From assembly GCF_000764305.2 (NCBI RefSeq), contig NW_025935765.1, positions 434,001 to 498,000 of the forward strand: 64,000 bases of DNA, written 5' to 3'. The translations under genes were made by a program, and so were the position numbers. The notes under the pieces were generated by a model, which was not told the DNA's origin, made no database searches, and saw only the letters and a list, made by a program, of their open reading frames with translations. Positions 24,928-35,069 of the stretch are shown one piece after another. Numbering within the stretch: position 1 is the stretch's first letter; each line of letters starts with the position of its first letter. This stretch comes from Hyalella azteca. Its lineage: Eukaryota > Arthropoda > Malacostraca > Amphipoda > Hyalellidae.

Positions 24928-26922
24928 AAGAAGTGACAGGCATTGTGAAGGTTTTGACACGCGAGGCGCCGCTAATGAGGCAGCGAACGACTCCCTCGCT
25001 CCTCTCACAAATTGCCTCAAAATCACTTCTAGTTTGCCTGCACTCTATCTGCTTGGCATAAGTATGTAGGTACGTCTATTAGAGAATGATAAGGCAATGG
25101 TTGCTTGAATTTGTAAATTTATTCGATTACTACAAGAGTACAGGTTTTCTGAATTTCGGTCTGTATTTAATTTATTAAGCTCTGTTCAAATGACACCAGC
25201 CTTGAGGAATTGAGGTTAAAATTAGATTAACCTAACAAAGTTTGCCTTTCTTAATAAAATTAAAGTTTATTGTACAGAGATTAGCATAAATTATTGAAAT
25301 CAGGGGGTAAACAATCTGACCGCGATTGATATTATTGATATTATAATTGACTTATAGATACTCGAGTTCAGTCTAAGGCGTTGCAGGTAAAAAGTCACAT
25401 ATAAAGTCTATAAACATGTACCAAAAAGGAATTGCAATAGTGTATTAATTGGAAATAAAACAGATGAATCACGAAATGGAAAGAACAAATTGTATGTTTT
25501 CGGAAGTGTGTTAGAATTCGGAGTTTGGTCCGTTTTTGTAATTTGCAGTATATCGGAGGCCGGGCGGGCGGGCTTAGCTTTCTGGCTCTTAAATTCCACG
25601 CCGAGGTCCGCTCAGGTTAGCCCGCCCGGTCAATTGGAGAGCAGGAACTTCCCTCGGGACCCAAAAAAGTAACTCTCTCATAAAATACTCCCCCTGGCGA
25701 CAAGTGCATTTCTATAATTAAACCGATCAAAAGAGAACTCTCCTGTATATTTTTCGCGCCCTTCGGGAAGAGAGAACTTTTTCGGCGAGCTTTTGAATAG
25801 ATTTTATTTTAACGCGCGAGGCAATAGCGCCCAGGCTTGAGGCATAGAAATTAGGGAAATGTTTTAGAGGCTTGCTGGTGATCGAACCAGCCAGCGTTGC
25901 ATTAAATTGAGACTCACTGATTGGATGACCATGAAAAAAATGTCAGTCCAGATCCAAAAAGAGAAAAATATTTTGGAATTGACAGAACATAAGAGTAATT
26001 AGGTTCTCGTAACTTGAATCGCTACATAAATCTATATTAGAAGAAATAGAAGTAGCTACTTGAACACATTATAATTGAATGCACTCAAAAAGTGAAGTAA
26101 TAGAATATTTACGGATAAGTTAGATAAGTTTTCTCATGTTTTGAATATTGTTTTCTCATGTTTCGAATCATCAAATAAAAATCGATATCAAACAAGAAGA
26201 AGAAAAAGAAACACAATTTTCCTCAACATCTGCCCAATAAAAATCCCTATAAATTTTAGAAGATGAATAAACAAATGATGGTTGAATTTTGGTAAGTTGA
26301 TAAATTTATTTGTGTGAGCTACTTGTTCAATCGACATCATTACTAGTCCAATTGATAATATATGTCTCAGTTTAGTAGAAGATAATGTAATTCGTGACAA
26401 ATATTACCGAGATGTTATAGGTAAATTTGAGTTGTGAAGTGGATTTTGAAAGTAACAAAGCCATCAGGTGACGATATATTCTCGGAACCATTTATTTGGC
26501 ATGCTCGACAAGACAAAAACAAATTATAGTAAGAAATTTTAATTGAACAGTACATTAATTCAGTCTTCAATTTTATCAATATCAATAATTAATTATTATG
26601 AGTTATCAATAATTGATCAAGTTCCAGTGAGACGTTTTATAAGAAAAAAGAGGCGTGAGTATGTACAATTACCATATATTTATTTTATTCGCCATCAACG
26701 TATCCTGCCAATGCACTTTACCCAAAATGACCAAAAAATATACAAAAATACTAGTATGATAATATAATAACTGGTCATAATACACAAAGTAATTCTCAAG
26801 AAAGTATTGCAGAAGACAATGATAATCTCTAATCTATATGTTTATTATACATTTACCCTCAGTTAATGCATACAGAATAGAAGCGAAACCAAAATGTTGT
26901 TTTGTTTGAATTGGGTGCATCA
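24928..26922. other. Non-coding stretch around the GC-rich inverted repeat
   Basis: GC-richer just after the 64-bp array (24955-25010) and at 25555-25660, otherwise AT-rich. No credible gene. Confidence 0.45.
25565..25628. repeat. GC-rich inverted repeat
   Basis: CGGGCGGGCT (25565-25574) and AGCCCGCCCG (25619-25628) are perfect complements 44 bases apart in otherwise AT-rich DNA. The left arm is preceded by an extra GGGC period. It keeps open frames on both strands, which I treat as by-products. Confidence 0.7.
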
Positions 26923-26959
26923 TTTTTAGCGCATTTTCTTATTTATGGAAAAAATGCAC
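26923..26959 (-). mobile_element. Helentron-like element, terminal fragment
   Basis: Only the TTTTTAGCGCATTTTCTTATTTATGGAAAAAATGCAC end is present; the GTCY core and the palindromic end are missing. The next 40 bases form a separate inverted repeat that reuses GAAAAAATGCAT, so the fragment may have been duplicated and inverted locally. Confidence 0.6.
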
Positions 26960-27779
26960 GAGAAAAAATGCATTTATGGAAAAATGCATTTTTTCTTTTT
27001 TTTCCGATACGTTAACTGAATCATGATAAATTTCATTACGAAGAACTACTATCGTTTATAAAGATATTTGAACATAATAGAAAAATCATTACAATTACTT
27101 TATACAATTTATCAAACAACCAAGAAAAAAGCCAAAAAAGTGAATTTTATTATTTCTGCAACGGACGTAAAAATATTTTAACCATTTAAAATATTTTAAC
27201 CATTTCCATATTTCAACCATATTTTAACATTTTTGGGGGGTTTCCTCCGATTGATCGATTTCTTCATTCTCTGCAGGTTATCAAGTTAAAGATTTTCCAC
27301 GTAACATTTAGTAAAGGTTATGGACGTAGAAAGCCTTTGAATTTAATGGAGCAGCTCTGCGTAGGGATCATTACTACCAGCCTCTGCACGGCCACCGCCA
27401 CACGAGCCCACAATGGCTAATTTGATCGGACAAGAGGCGCCTTATGAGCTTAATTAAACATTAAATACCTTCATTAAAACCTGAACTCGCCTGAAAGCTC
27501 TTCCGATAAAGTGTTGCAAAGGGCCGGACACCAACTCACTTGCTAATGTATCGAACGCTGCCTTAATTGATAAATGAAGGTAAAGGTTGTGATGATATAA
27601 GATGGGAATCCTCACTTTATCTTGACGGGAAATAAAGAATTTCGAGTTTCGAAAATGATTCAACAAATTTATTTTTAATCACAAATAATTTTGTTGATGC
27701 TCCGCGCAACACAAAAAACGATTTTTCAGCTGATATCAAATTTTTCCGCAAAATCCAGTCGTCCAATTTTTAAATTCTA

Positions 27780-28258
27780 CTCAGGATGAAATTTTGATCG
27801 TTCGCGCTCAGGCGCGCCGAGGGCTCTGGAATTAAGCCTAGGGAAGTCGTCCGCCTCGAATGGTGGAGGCAAGTTAGGGCTTGGTTATGCGGACCTGCGA
27901 ACCTCTCTGCAAGGAGCTGACCCTCTCTCAACCCATGCCAGCTATGGGCAAAGAACCCATGACAATAGACCGCTAATGGAGGCACAATAGCATGCCTATT
28001 ATGCTCCTGCTCAGAACAATGGTCCATGCGAAGCTGTTTCTAGGATGCAGCGGCAAAAATGCCCAATATGAATTCTGTCTCGTCGACTGGAATGATTCTG
28101 GTAGGGGCGCTTTCAATGAAAGTCATCTCTGCTTCTGGAGTAGATTGCCAAGAGAACTAAACAAGGCGCTGTCCTTCAGATGGACAGTGACATTTTTACA
28201 GGGAACAACTACAAGACAGGGAAGCTCTGAGGGTCGATTGTCATACAGAGAAAAATAG
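27780..28258 (+). other. Coding-like GC-richer island, unassigned
   Basis: Two plus-strand frames abut: about 66 open codons at 27788-27988 (containing SLGKSSASNGGGKLGLGYAD) and 88 codons at 27992-28258 (containing KNAQYEFCLVDWND and LCFWSRLPRELNKAL). The minus strand is also open for 85 codons over 27770-28027. No splice site or family was recognised. It could be a gene or transposon relic. Confidence 0.25.
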
Positions 28259-31200
28259 CCATGAAGCACAAAAATGTTAGAAAACAGAGGGATAAAATGC
28301 TACAAAAATACTCTTCTTAAAACACAACAGGAAAAGTTCCTGTAAATCTGCCCTTTCTTTAGCCAGCTGATCGTTCCAGGAGTGGAAGATGTCAAAAATT
28401 GTTGAATGAAAAAAGACACTATGCAATAGTATATAGTTCGTGATTTTCAGTGTTAAGACATTCTTTCATACTGATTTTGATTGACTGAGTTGCATTTCTT
28501 ATATTTTGTGCTTGGTTCTCAATGTTTTATAACGGAAGTTAACACTAGGTTTGCCTGGCGATCTAGATTTTAGTAGAGGAAAAAATTTGATGCAAAGATT
28601 CACACGGCTCCGATCGAATTTTCATTATCGTTAACCTACATAATTGCAGACAGAAAATCTTAACCGAGATATCGTTATTCACAGTTCGATCCTCTCTGTG
28701 GCACTAAGACCTTCCATGCATTATTCAGAAATAGGCAATAAATTGTTGTTATTGAGTAGAGTTGGTGTCGGAGAGCACAAGGGTTGACTGAGAAAGATTT
28801 ACAGCGAAGAAGAAATATTGAGGTGAACGATTCTCATGAGGTTTGCCCGCGACAAAATACGGGTTGACGGAGGTGCACGGCTGTTCCGTTAAAGCGGATG
28901 AAGGTCCACCCTGGGGCCGTCCGCAGACGTGCTTTGCACACATTGGCAGGACAATTCTATTGTTTCTGTTCTTCAGTTCTTGAATAAGTGAATATCAGAA
29001 GCACAATGGGGAAAAATTAAAGTAATTGTACACATTGAAGTGAAAAGGAGATGTACGGAAGAAAAACTTAGTATATTCATTCCAATACAAAAATTCTTTA
29101 TTTAGACATGCTCATTTAACAGAGAAATTCAGATTGAAATTTCCTGTATAATGAAAAATTAACATGAGGAGGGGAGGCCTAACGATGTGACCAATGTTTA
29201 ATAAAGGTTCACTTAAGAAAAGACGCTGAGTTTTACTTCAGTAAAATACTCAGAAAAATTACTATAATAATTAAATTATATAAAGAATATTTGGCAGAAG
29301 ACACTGACACCACTAAATTGCGCTGTGCGGTTCCTACGATGGCAGAAGCAGCAGTTTTGTAATATTCGTTGTATTTATATAAGCCACATATATGAACTTG
29401 ATTCCCGAATTATTTATCGTTGCTTACATTCGGTCGAAAATAATAATTCGATGATCTAAAGAATAATCCCTGAAACAATTTTAACTCAGTAAATTGTCTT
29501 GCAGTGACCTGGCTCTTGTATTTAGATTATTTCTCTTCTTGATTTACAGTTAAGGATCGAATATCTGCGGACATTAAATGACAGCATTTGGCAGAGAGTA
29601 ACTCAGCCACGATTTAGTCTGGAATGAAGCAAAGGTGAGACTTTTACTTCCTGCATCATTGATTTTGCTAAACCACATTATTAAGAATAAGTGGATCGAC
29701 GTCAGATAATAGTTTTGATTATTACTAGCTATAATAACTTATTAATGTGAATTCTACTCTGCTTGAGAGGCAATTAATTCATCGAAATAAATCTTAGCTT
29801 CAAGAGCATTCATGATTTACCATGCAATATTTTGTGATAATATTTTATAGTGAACAGAAATATTAAGTGCTAGAAATTACGGCAGACTCATCAATAAAAT
29901 CTGTTATTCGTTGGTGATGGCCCGTCAGTCGGTATTGGTTTTACGAGCTGATTTAAACTATATATTTTTTCTTGAACGTTAAACTATTTTATTTTCAAAA
30001 TTATTTTAATTTCATTCGCATTGTTGCATTTTTAATTGTTTAAATCTTGTTTTCTAGGGAACAATAATCACTGTAGGAATTACTGCATATATGCGGGAAA
30101 TACTGCATAGTAATTCGCACTATTGAATTTCTTTTCATTATATCCATTAGAAAATTTTGTTGCAATCCAACTTTGCAAAGTCCTTGAAAATTAAGGCAAC
30201 AGATTTCCTTAGTTTCTGTACTAATTACTTAGACAGACTGTAAAAGCAAATCCAAAGACACGTTGATCGAAAATAATCAGAATAAAAACGAGTGTTCGCG
30301 GATCAGCGACTGTACAGTTTTAAAACGTTAGCTGTAATATCAGAGTTCTCACTGTCGCATTGAAAAGACAGAATTTCCACGCATGCATGTATTTTGATAA
30401 TTTATCCCCATTGGTGGTGACTGGGACCTTAAATCAGATACTTGAATTTCAGACGTTCATTTACAGTAGAAACGCTTGTTGTCGGGATTTTTCCCGTCGT
30501 ACGTATATAAATTGTTCATAAACTTTCAGTCAGGATGTATAGGTACCTAGTTCTATGATAATAGTCAATTTATCTAAAGTGAATTCGTTCACTAACAAAA
30601 TAGCTTATCCATTTTAGTTTATTGCTGGGCATTTATCTACCAAATTCAACAGAAAGTTATGCAGTTATTCTTGTCACTTCACGAGTTGTCACTTGGTTGG
30701 AATGAAATTGTTATAAATGTCATTTGTGCAAGGATTTTAATTTGATGAATATAAGCAACAGGACTTTCTTCCCAACGTATTTTGTTCGATACGGTTATAC
30801 GTTTCGATTTGTTGTCCGCAAATTGTTACCTTGCAAATTTAGCGTAAGATAGCAAAATTTATGGAAATTTCAGACATAAAATTCGTAAACTCGATTATTA
30901 ATCTAACAAAAGTCAGTCTTTGGGACTAAGAACAGGTATAATTATCTTTAATGTTTAATTAAAAGTGCAAATTACCATGATTGATTTACAACTTTCACAG
31001 AAATCTCAGTTGCCAGGTGAAGAAAAAATCTCTTCATTCCAACATATCAAAACATAAGAAATCTCCATGGAACGTTGTAGCGCGATTTCAAAGAGGGGAT
31101 TGCATATCATTGCTGGCTCCCCTGAACATTTCTGCACTCAGTCTTAAGAAACTCTGACAAGCTGCAATTGATTTCAATGCTCTTAAGCTCCCAGCCAGTA

Positions 31201-33030
31201 ATGTCATGTGAATTAAATTATTGAGCCCGAGACGCTTTTCTCAGATTCCCGAGAGGGGAAATTAATTGTGCGACGATTATTGACGTGTCCACTTGGCATT
31301 AAATATAATCTATTCATTGAGACGCTTGTTTTCATCTGGATTGCAGGAAGCTTAAGTCAAAGCTGGGATCAAACAAGCTATTTTGAAGACTAGTAACAAT
31401 TCCAATGCTCTTCAGTTGGAACGTTGAAAATAAATTAAAGTCTCAATTCCTTATTTTCCATTAGATTATTTTTGCTAAATATATCGGGAATCCAGTATGA
31501 GAAAATTTACCAAAAAAATCTGAATGGATCTACTTCTGTATATTTTTCCATATGAATGTTATTCAATGGAAAAATCAATATTTTCTGAATATTAAATGAT
31601 TTTCTGAGCTTGGGCTACAAATTCTTTACCATTGCCAGATACAAGGGATGTGCACACCAAAAAGTCGGCTTTTTTGGGACCTCTGTAGTTGAGTTATTAC
31701 TATCCTGGTAATCATATATTTTTAGATTTTTATTACCTCAATTACCTCATCTCCTCTAGAGACCTAACTGAGAAAAAACTGGCTAGAAATCGGACACCAA
31801 ATTACCTAAAATTAAATTTTCAAATGTTATCGACAGGTTGGGAGCCGTTTGTTTATGTTGTTGGCAGCAAGACCTTATGGTGGAAACTGGGATTTAATTT
31901 TGCTCTAAGCAGGAGCGTACGAAGACATATCTTCCGAATTATTTATTTTCCGGTCGAGTGATCACTCTTAGTTTTCCTTACGTTTATTAACGTTAAAGGG
32001 ATTGTGTAAACCAATTTTGGCTAGGAAAAGGCAGGCTGTGATATTATTGTGGGTGCTATTTTTTGTGTGGTGTGTATACCTTGTATTTCGTCCTCTTGCT
32101 AAATGAAAAATAAATATTTCTAGCCTCTATACTCTATAGGAAGAAAGAGTTCTTTTCTGAATTTGAATTTATTACCGTTGCCGGAGTCTATTTATCCTTA
32201 TACTTCCCTTCAATACAAGTATCAATTTATGGCGTTCTAAATTGCTTCTCAAAATTACACAGAAATCTCAGTTGTATTTGTCTTAGTCAGCATTCAAAAT
32301 TAAAGACGAAGTTTAGCCTTAAAAGAGGAAATTGGCAAAACAGTTAAGCTTGGGTGAAGGTAAGAATCCTCATTGTAAGATAAACTGACAGGACAATGAA
32401 GTGTAGGTTTTGATATTTGTAATAATTCGATCTGTCACAATCCTTTCTCCGGGATGTCAGAAACTCGATTGTAATGAACATGTCGACGACATTCAGGGTT
32501 GAATTGTCGTTCATCAGTTTATTTATTGTGCTTTACCTCTCACTTGTTTAGATGCGCATTTTTACAAATTATTTTTTGGTATATTGTCATATATTGTAAT
32601 ATTTCGAGACCACCGAGAGGTTCCAGTATTAATCTAAAGCCTAATGAGTATTGAATGTACATTTACTACTTTCGTTTACGTCGGATAGAGCTTGAAAGCA
32701 CTAATTCTTAAGATTGTTAAATTTTTAGCCCTGAACCAAGTTCGAGAATAAGGATTGAACATTTTGTACACCTTGGCATTTAAGTCATACAAACTATTGA
32801 TACAAAAGAATTACATTCAGTTGTTTACTAGATGCTAAAAAATTAGCGGACGCGAAAAAAATTCATGTGAAATTCAAGACCAACAGATCGAAGCAGGCTT
32901 GAAAGTAATCCATTCCTGAGCATGACGGTCCGTATATATGGACGCGAGTTACGACAATCGCTGTGTGATGTCAGGTAGCGGCGCCGGTGTTACGTTACCG
33001 TTATGCTTCTCAGGTCCAAGCGCGCCTCAT
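28259..33030. other. Long non-coding stretch
   Basis: AT-rich. It holds one copy of a short diverged repeat (32275-32333) that recurs at 33891, and a 17-base word CACAGAAATCTCAGTTG shared between about 31000 and 32259. No gene was recognised. Confidence 0.5.
32275..32333. repeat. Short dispersed repeat, copy 1
   Basis: TCAGCATTCAAAATTAAAG, ACGAAGTTTAGCCTTAAAAG and AGGAAATT match 33891-33947 with about six differences in 50 bases. Confidence 0.65.
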
Positions 33031-33149
33031 GTGTTGGATTGCTGCTTATGGTCGTGTAGTGTGTTGGATTGCTGCTTATGTTCGTGTAGTGTGTTGGATT
33101 GCTGCTTATGTTCGTGTAGTGTGTTGGATTGCTGCTTATGGTCGTGTAT
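33031..33149. repeat. 30-bp tandem repeat, exactly four copies
   Basis: Four units of GTGTTGGATTGCTGCTTATG plus KTCGTGTAGT sit head to tail with one variable base (G or T). Because 30 is divisible by 3, open frames such as 32938-33213 run through it with repeating peptide units. I regard these as by-products. Confidence 0.92.
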
Positions 33150-34588
33150 CATTCATATCAGGACACGAGTCAAGCTACACGCAACATGGAGTACAACGAG
33201 CGCAATAATATGAAGCATCACGCGCCATGGAGGGATCAGAACTAGGGATAGAAATTAAGGTTATTCTACCTATGGCAGGATGAACAATAAAATGATTTTA
33301 GATGTGCTGAAATTGATAATTATTTTAAAAAAGCTTTCATTCGCATTTTTAAGTGCATATAGAAAAAGTCTCGTACAACTAATCAACAGCGACTAGAATT
33401 GATCATAAACAAAACTAACTATTGTTAACGGACGCGTTCAACAAAATAAATGCATCAAACACAACATTTGGATACCGGTAATTAAGTTAAAATAATATAG
33501 TAAATAGTTGAAACCAAAGTAGAACAACACAAAACAAAACAGGCAAGTGTAATGTAGCGTGGAACTGACACATTCCTATCGCAGTCGATGCGATAAGTTG
33601 ACGATGCGTTGAAACGCGTTATTTCGTCACGGCGATGTTTCAAGAAGCTGGAGATTTATTTGAAAACTTCACTAAATATCCCATTAACCAAAGATGAATA
33701 AATAAATCAGACATAAATTTTAAATTTGCTAATACCAAATCTCATAAAAATTCAGCATTTCGTTATGGGAATTCATGAAAATTCTTAATCATTATTAGAT
33801 GATTTAATAAACGATTACCGTTATTTTTGCGCACTGTAATTATTGGACCACTAATATTGTATTTGTGTTAGTCATGTGCCGGAAAATAAAGTTGTCTTTA
33901 TCAGCATTCAAAATTTAAGAAGAACTTTAGCGTTAAAAGAGGAAATTACTAGCAATGAACTCGGAAACGTTATGAATGACATATACACGGTGCCCTAAAC
34001 CAAGATCATATACATAGTATTTAATATAATATAATAATAATATATCATTATATATAATATAATATTTAATTGCGACAGTGAACTCTGAAAAAATGATTAC
34101 CGTTGAGTTTTTGAAGAAACAAAAAAATTAAGTGGAGCACAAAATGAAGCTAAACTTGTACGTTTGATAAAAAATAACAGCAAATGATAAAAAGCATTTA
34201 ACAAGGAATAATTTTATTGAATTTCAGCTTGTTAGCTGTTTTAACTGTTTTTTTAGATAACAGTTTTAAAAGTTTGGAGTTCTAGACATTTTAACTGTTT
34301 TACATTTCTAACTAGCGGCGAAAATTAGAGTGATATAGGATTCCTGTCACAACAAGTTCGGGACAATTGAGTGAGGCGTTTCCAAGGAACGTAAGCAATA
34401 CCAGAAGGAAGGCGCGCTGGCGAGATCGTTCACCTCCCAAATGCGGCCGGCAGCGCGCAACTGTTGCTCATTATCGCCATAATTGACCTGCCGTGAGTTT
34501 AAGAATATGAAGAATCCTCCTCTCAAGACAAATATATGGCTGAGATTATTTCTCATTTCCAAAAAGAATGAAGACGACAGATCGATCA
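33150..34588. other. Non-coding stretch with AT microsatellite
   Basis: An (AT)-rich simple repeat lies at about 34019-34073. A 71-codon minus-strand frame (34347-34562) is unsupported. No gene was recognised. Confidence 0.5.
33891..33947. repeat. Short dispersed repeat, copy 2
   Basis: TCAGCATTCAAAATTTAAG, AAGAACTTTAGCGTTAAAAG and AGGAAATT match 32275-32333 in the same orientation, 1.6 kb away. Probably fragments of an old interspersed element. Confidence 0.65.
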
Positions 34589-34700
34589 GAGTGGCCGAGT
34601 GATTGAGATAATCTAGATTGGAGCATCAAGTCGGATGTTTAAAACCCACTACCTGCTGTGAAAATTCTGGTCGAAATCGGCAAGGTGGCCGGGTGGTTAA
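34589..34700 (+). mobile_element. tRNA-Ser-like SINE sequence, possibly dimeric, split by an insertion
   Basis: AGAGTGGCCGAGTGATTGAG (from about 34588) resembles a class II tRNA (Ser/Leu) A box and D arm. GGATGTTTAAAACCC about 50 bases on resembles a degraded B box. A second A-box-like CAAGGTGGCCGGGTGGTTAA ends at 34700. If the element 34701-35065 is removed, this second head continues into GAATCGGTGACAGG after 35069. Not a functional tRNA gene: the B box is off consensus and I see no acceptor stem. Confidence 0.42.
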
Positions 34701-35065
34701 TACGTTGACTGCGATTGCTTCATCTTGTACTATTATTTCATTTTTATACTTTTTTGAAACAGGGTTGCCAGACGATCTTTTTTTCCCGGATGAATTCCGC
34801 GATTTAGTTTTTTCAATTGCGTTGGCAAGCTAAATTTATAATAGGAGTACTTCTGAATTAAATTGAAAAAACTGGAAAAAATTTAATTTTTCCACTGAAA
34901 CCTTTAAATGTACTAGTACATATCGAGTTATAGATCTTGTTTGGCCTTTTTTGTTCGCGGACTTGTCCTTTTTCTAGGCCATCTGGCAACCCTGAATTAT
35001 GTGCCACTTCGTCCTGGAGAAATACAATTCGTGGTACCCATATGTACCACTTCGGAGTCAACGTG
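34701..35065. mobile_element. TTAA-flanked inverted-repeat element (piggyBac-like MITE)
   Basis: TTAA (34697-34700) precedes TACGTTGACTGCGA, and AGTCAACGTG precedes TTAA (35066-35069). The ends are complementary (TACGTTGACT / CACGTTGACT) and both abut TTAA, the target site duplicated by piggyBac elements. A GGTACCCATATGTACC near-palindrome lies near the right end (35032-35047). There is no transposase. Alternative: the left TTAA belongs to a tRNA-like D arm and the match is fortuitous. Confidence 0.5.
34760..34994. mobile_element. Nested MITE with CAGGGTTGCCAGA ends
   Basis: CAGGGTTGCCAGACGATC at the left and GGCCATCTGGCAACCCTG at the right are inverted repeats (13 of 13 bases, then diverging). 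A further TCCGCGA/TCGCGGA pair lies about 45 bases inside. The 235-bp element sits inside the TTAA-flanked element. The flanks TTTTGAAA and AATTATGT do not match, so no target duplication is visible. Confidence 0.65.
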
Positions 35066-35069
35066 TTAA

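Noticed and set aside
32938..33213. Cys-rich repeat protein with four CCLxSC-type units
   Set aside because: The 30-bp period preserves frames automatically, a second frame is equally open, and there is no promoter, signal peptide or splice support.
34010..34075. AT-rich tract as a replication origin or matrix attachment site
   Set aside because: Low-complexity AT sequence alone does not support either call.
34597..34700. Functional tRNA-Ser gene
   Set aside because: The B box is off consensus, no acceptor stem or anticodon arm can be paired, and the second head is interrupted by an insertion.
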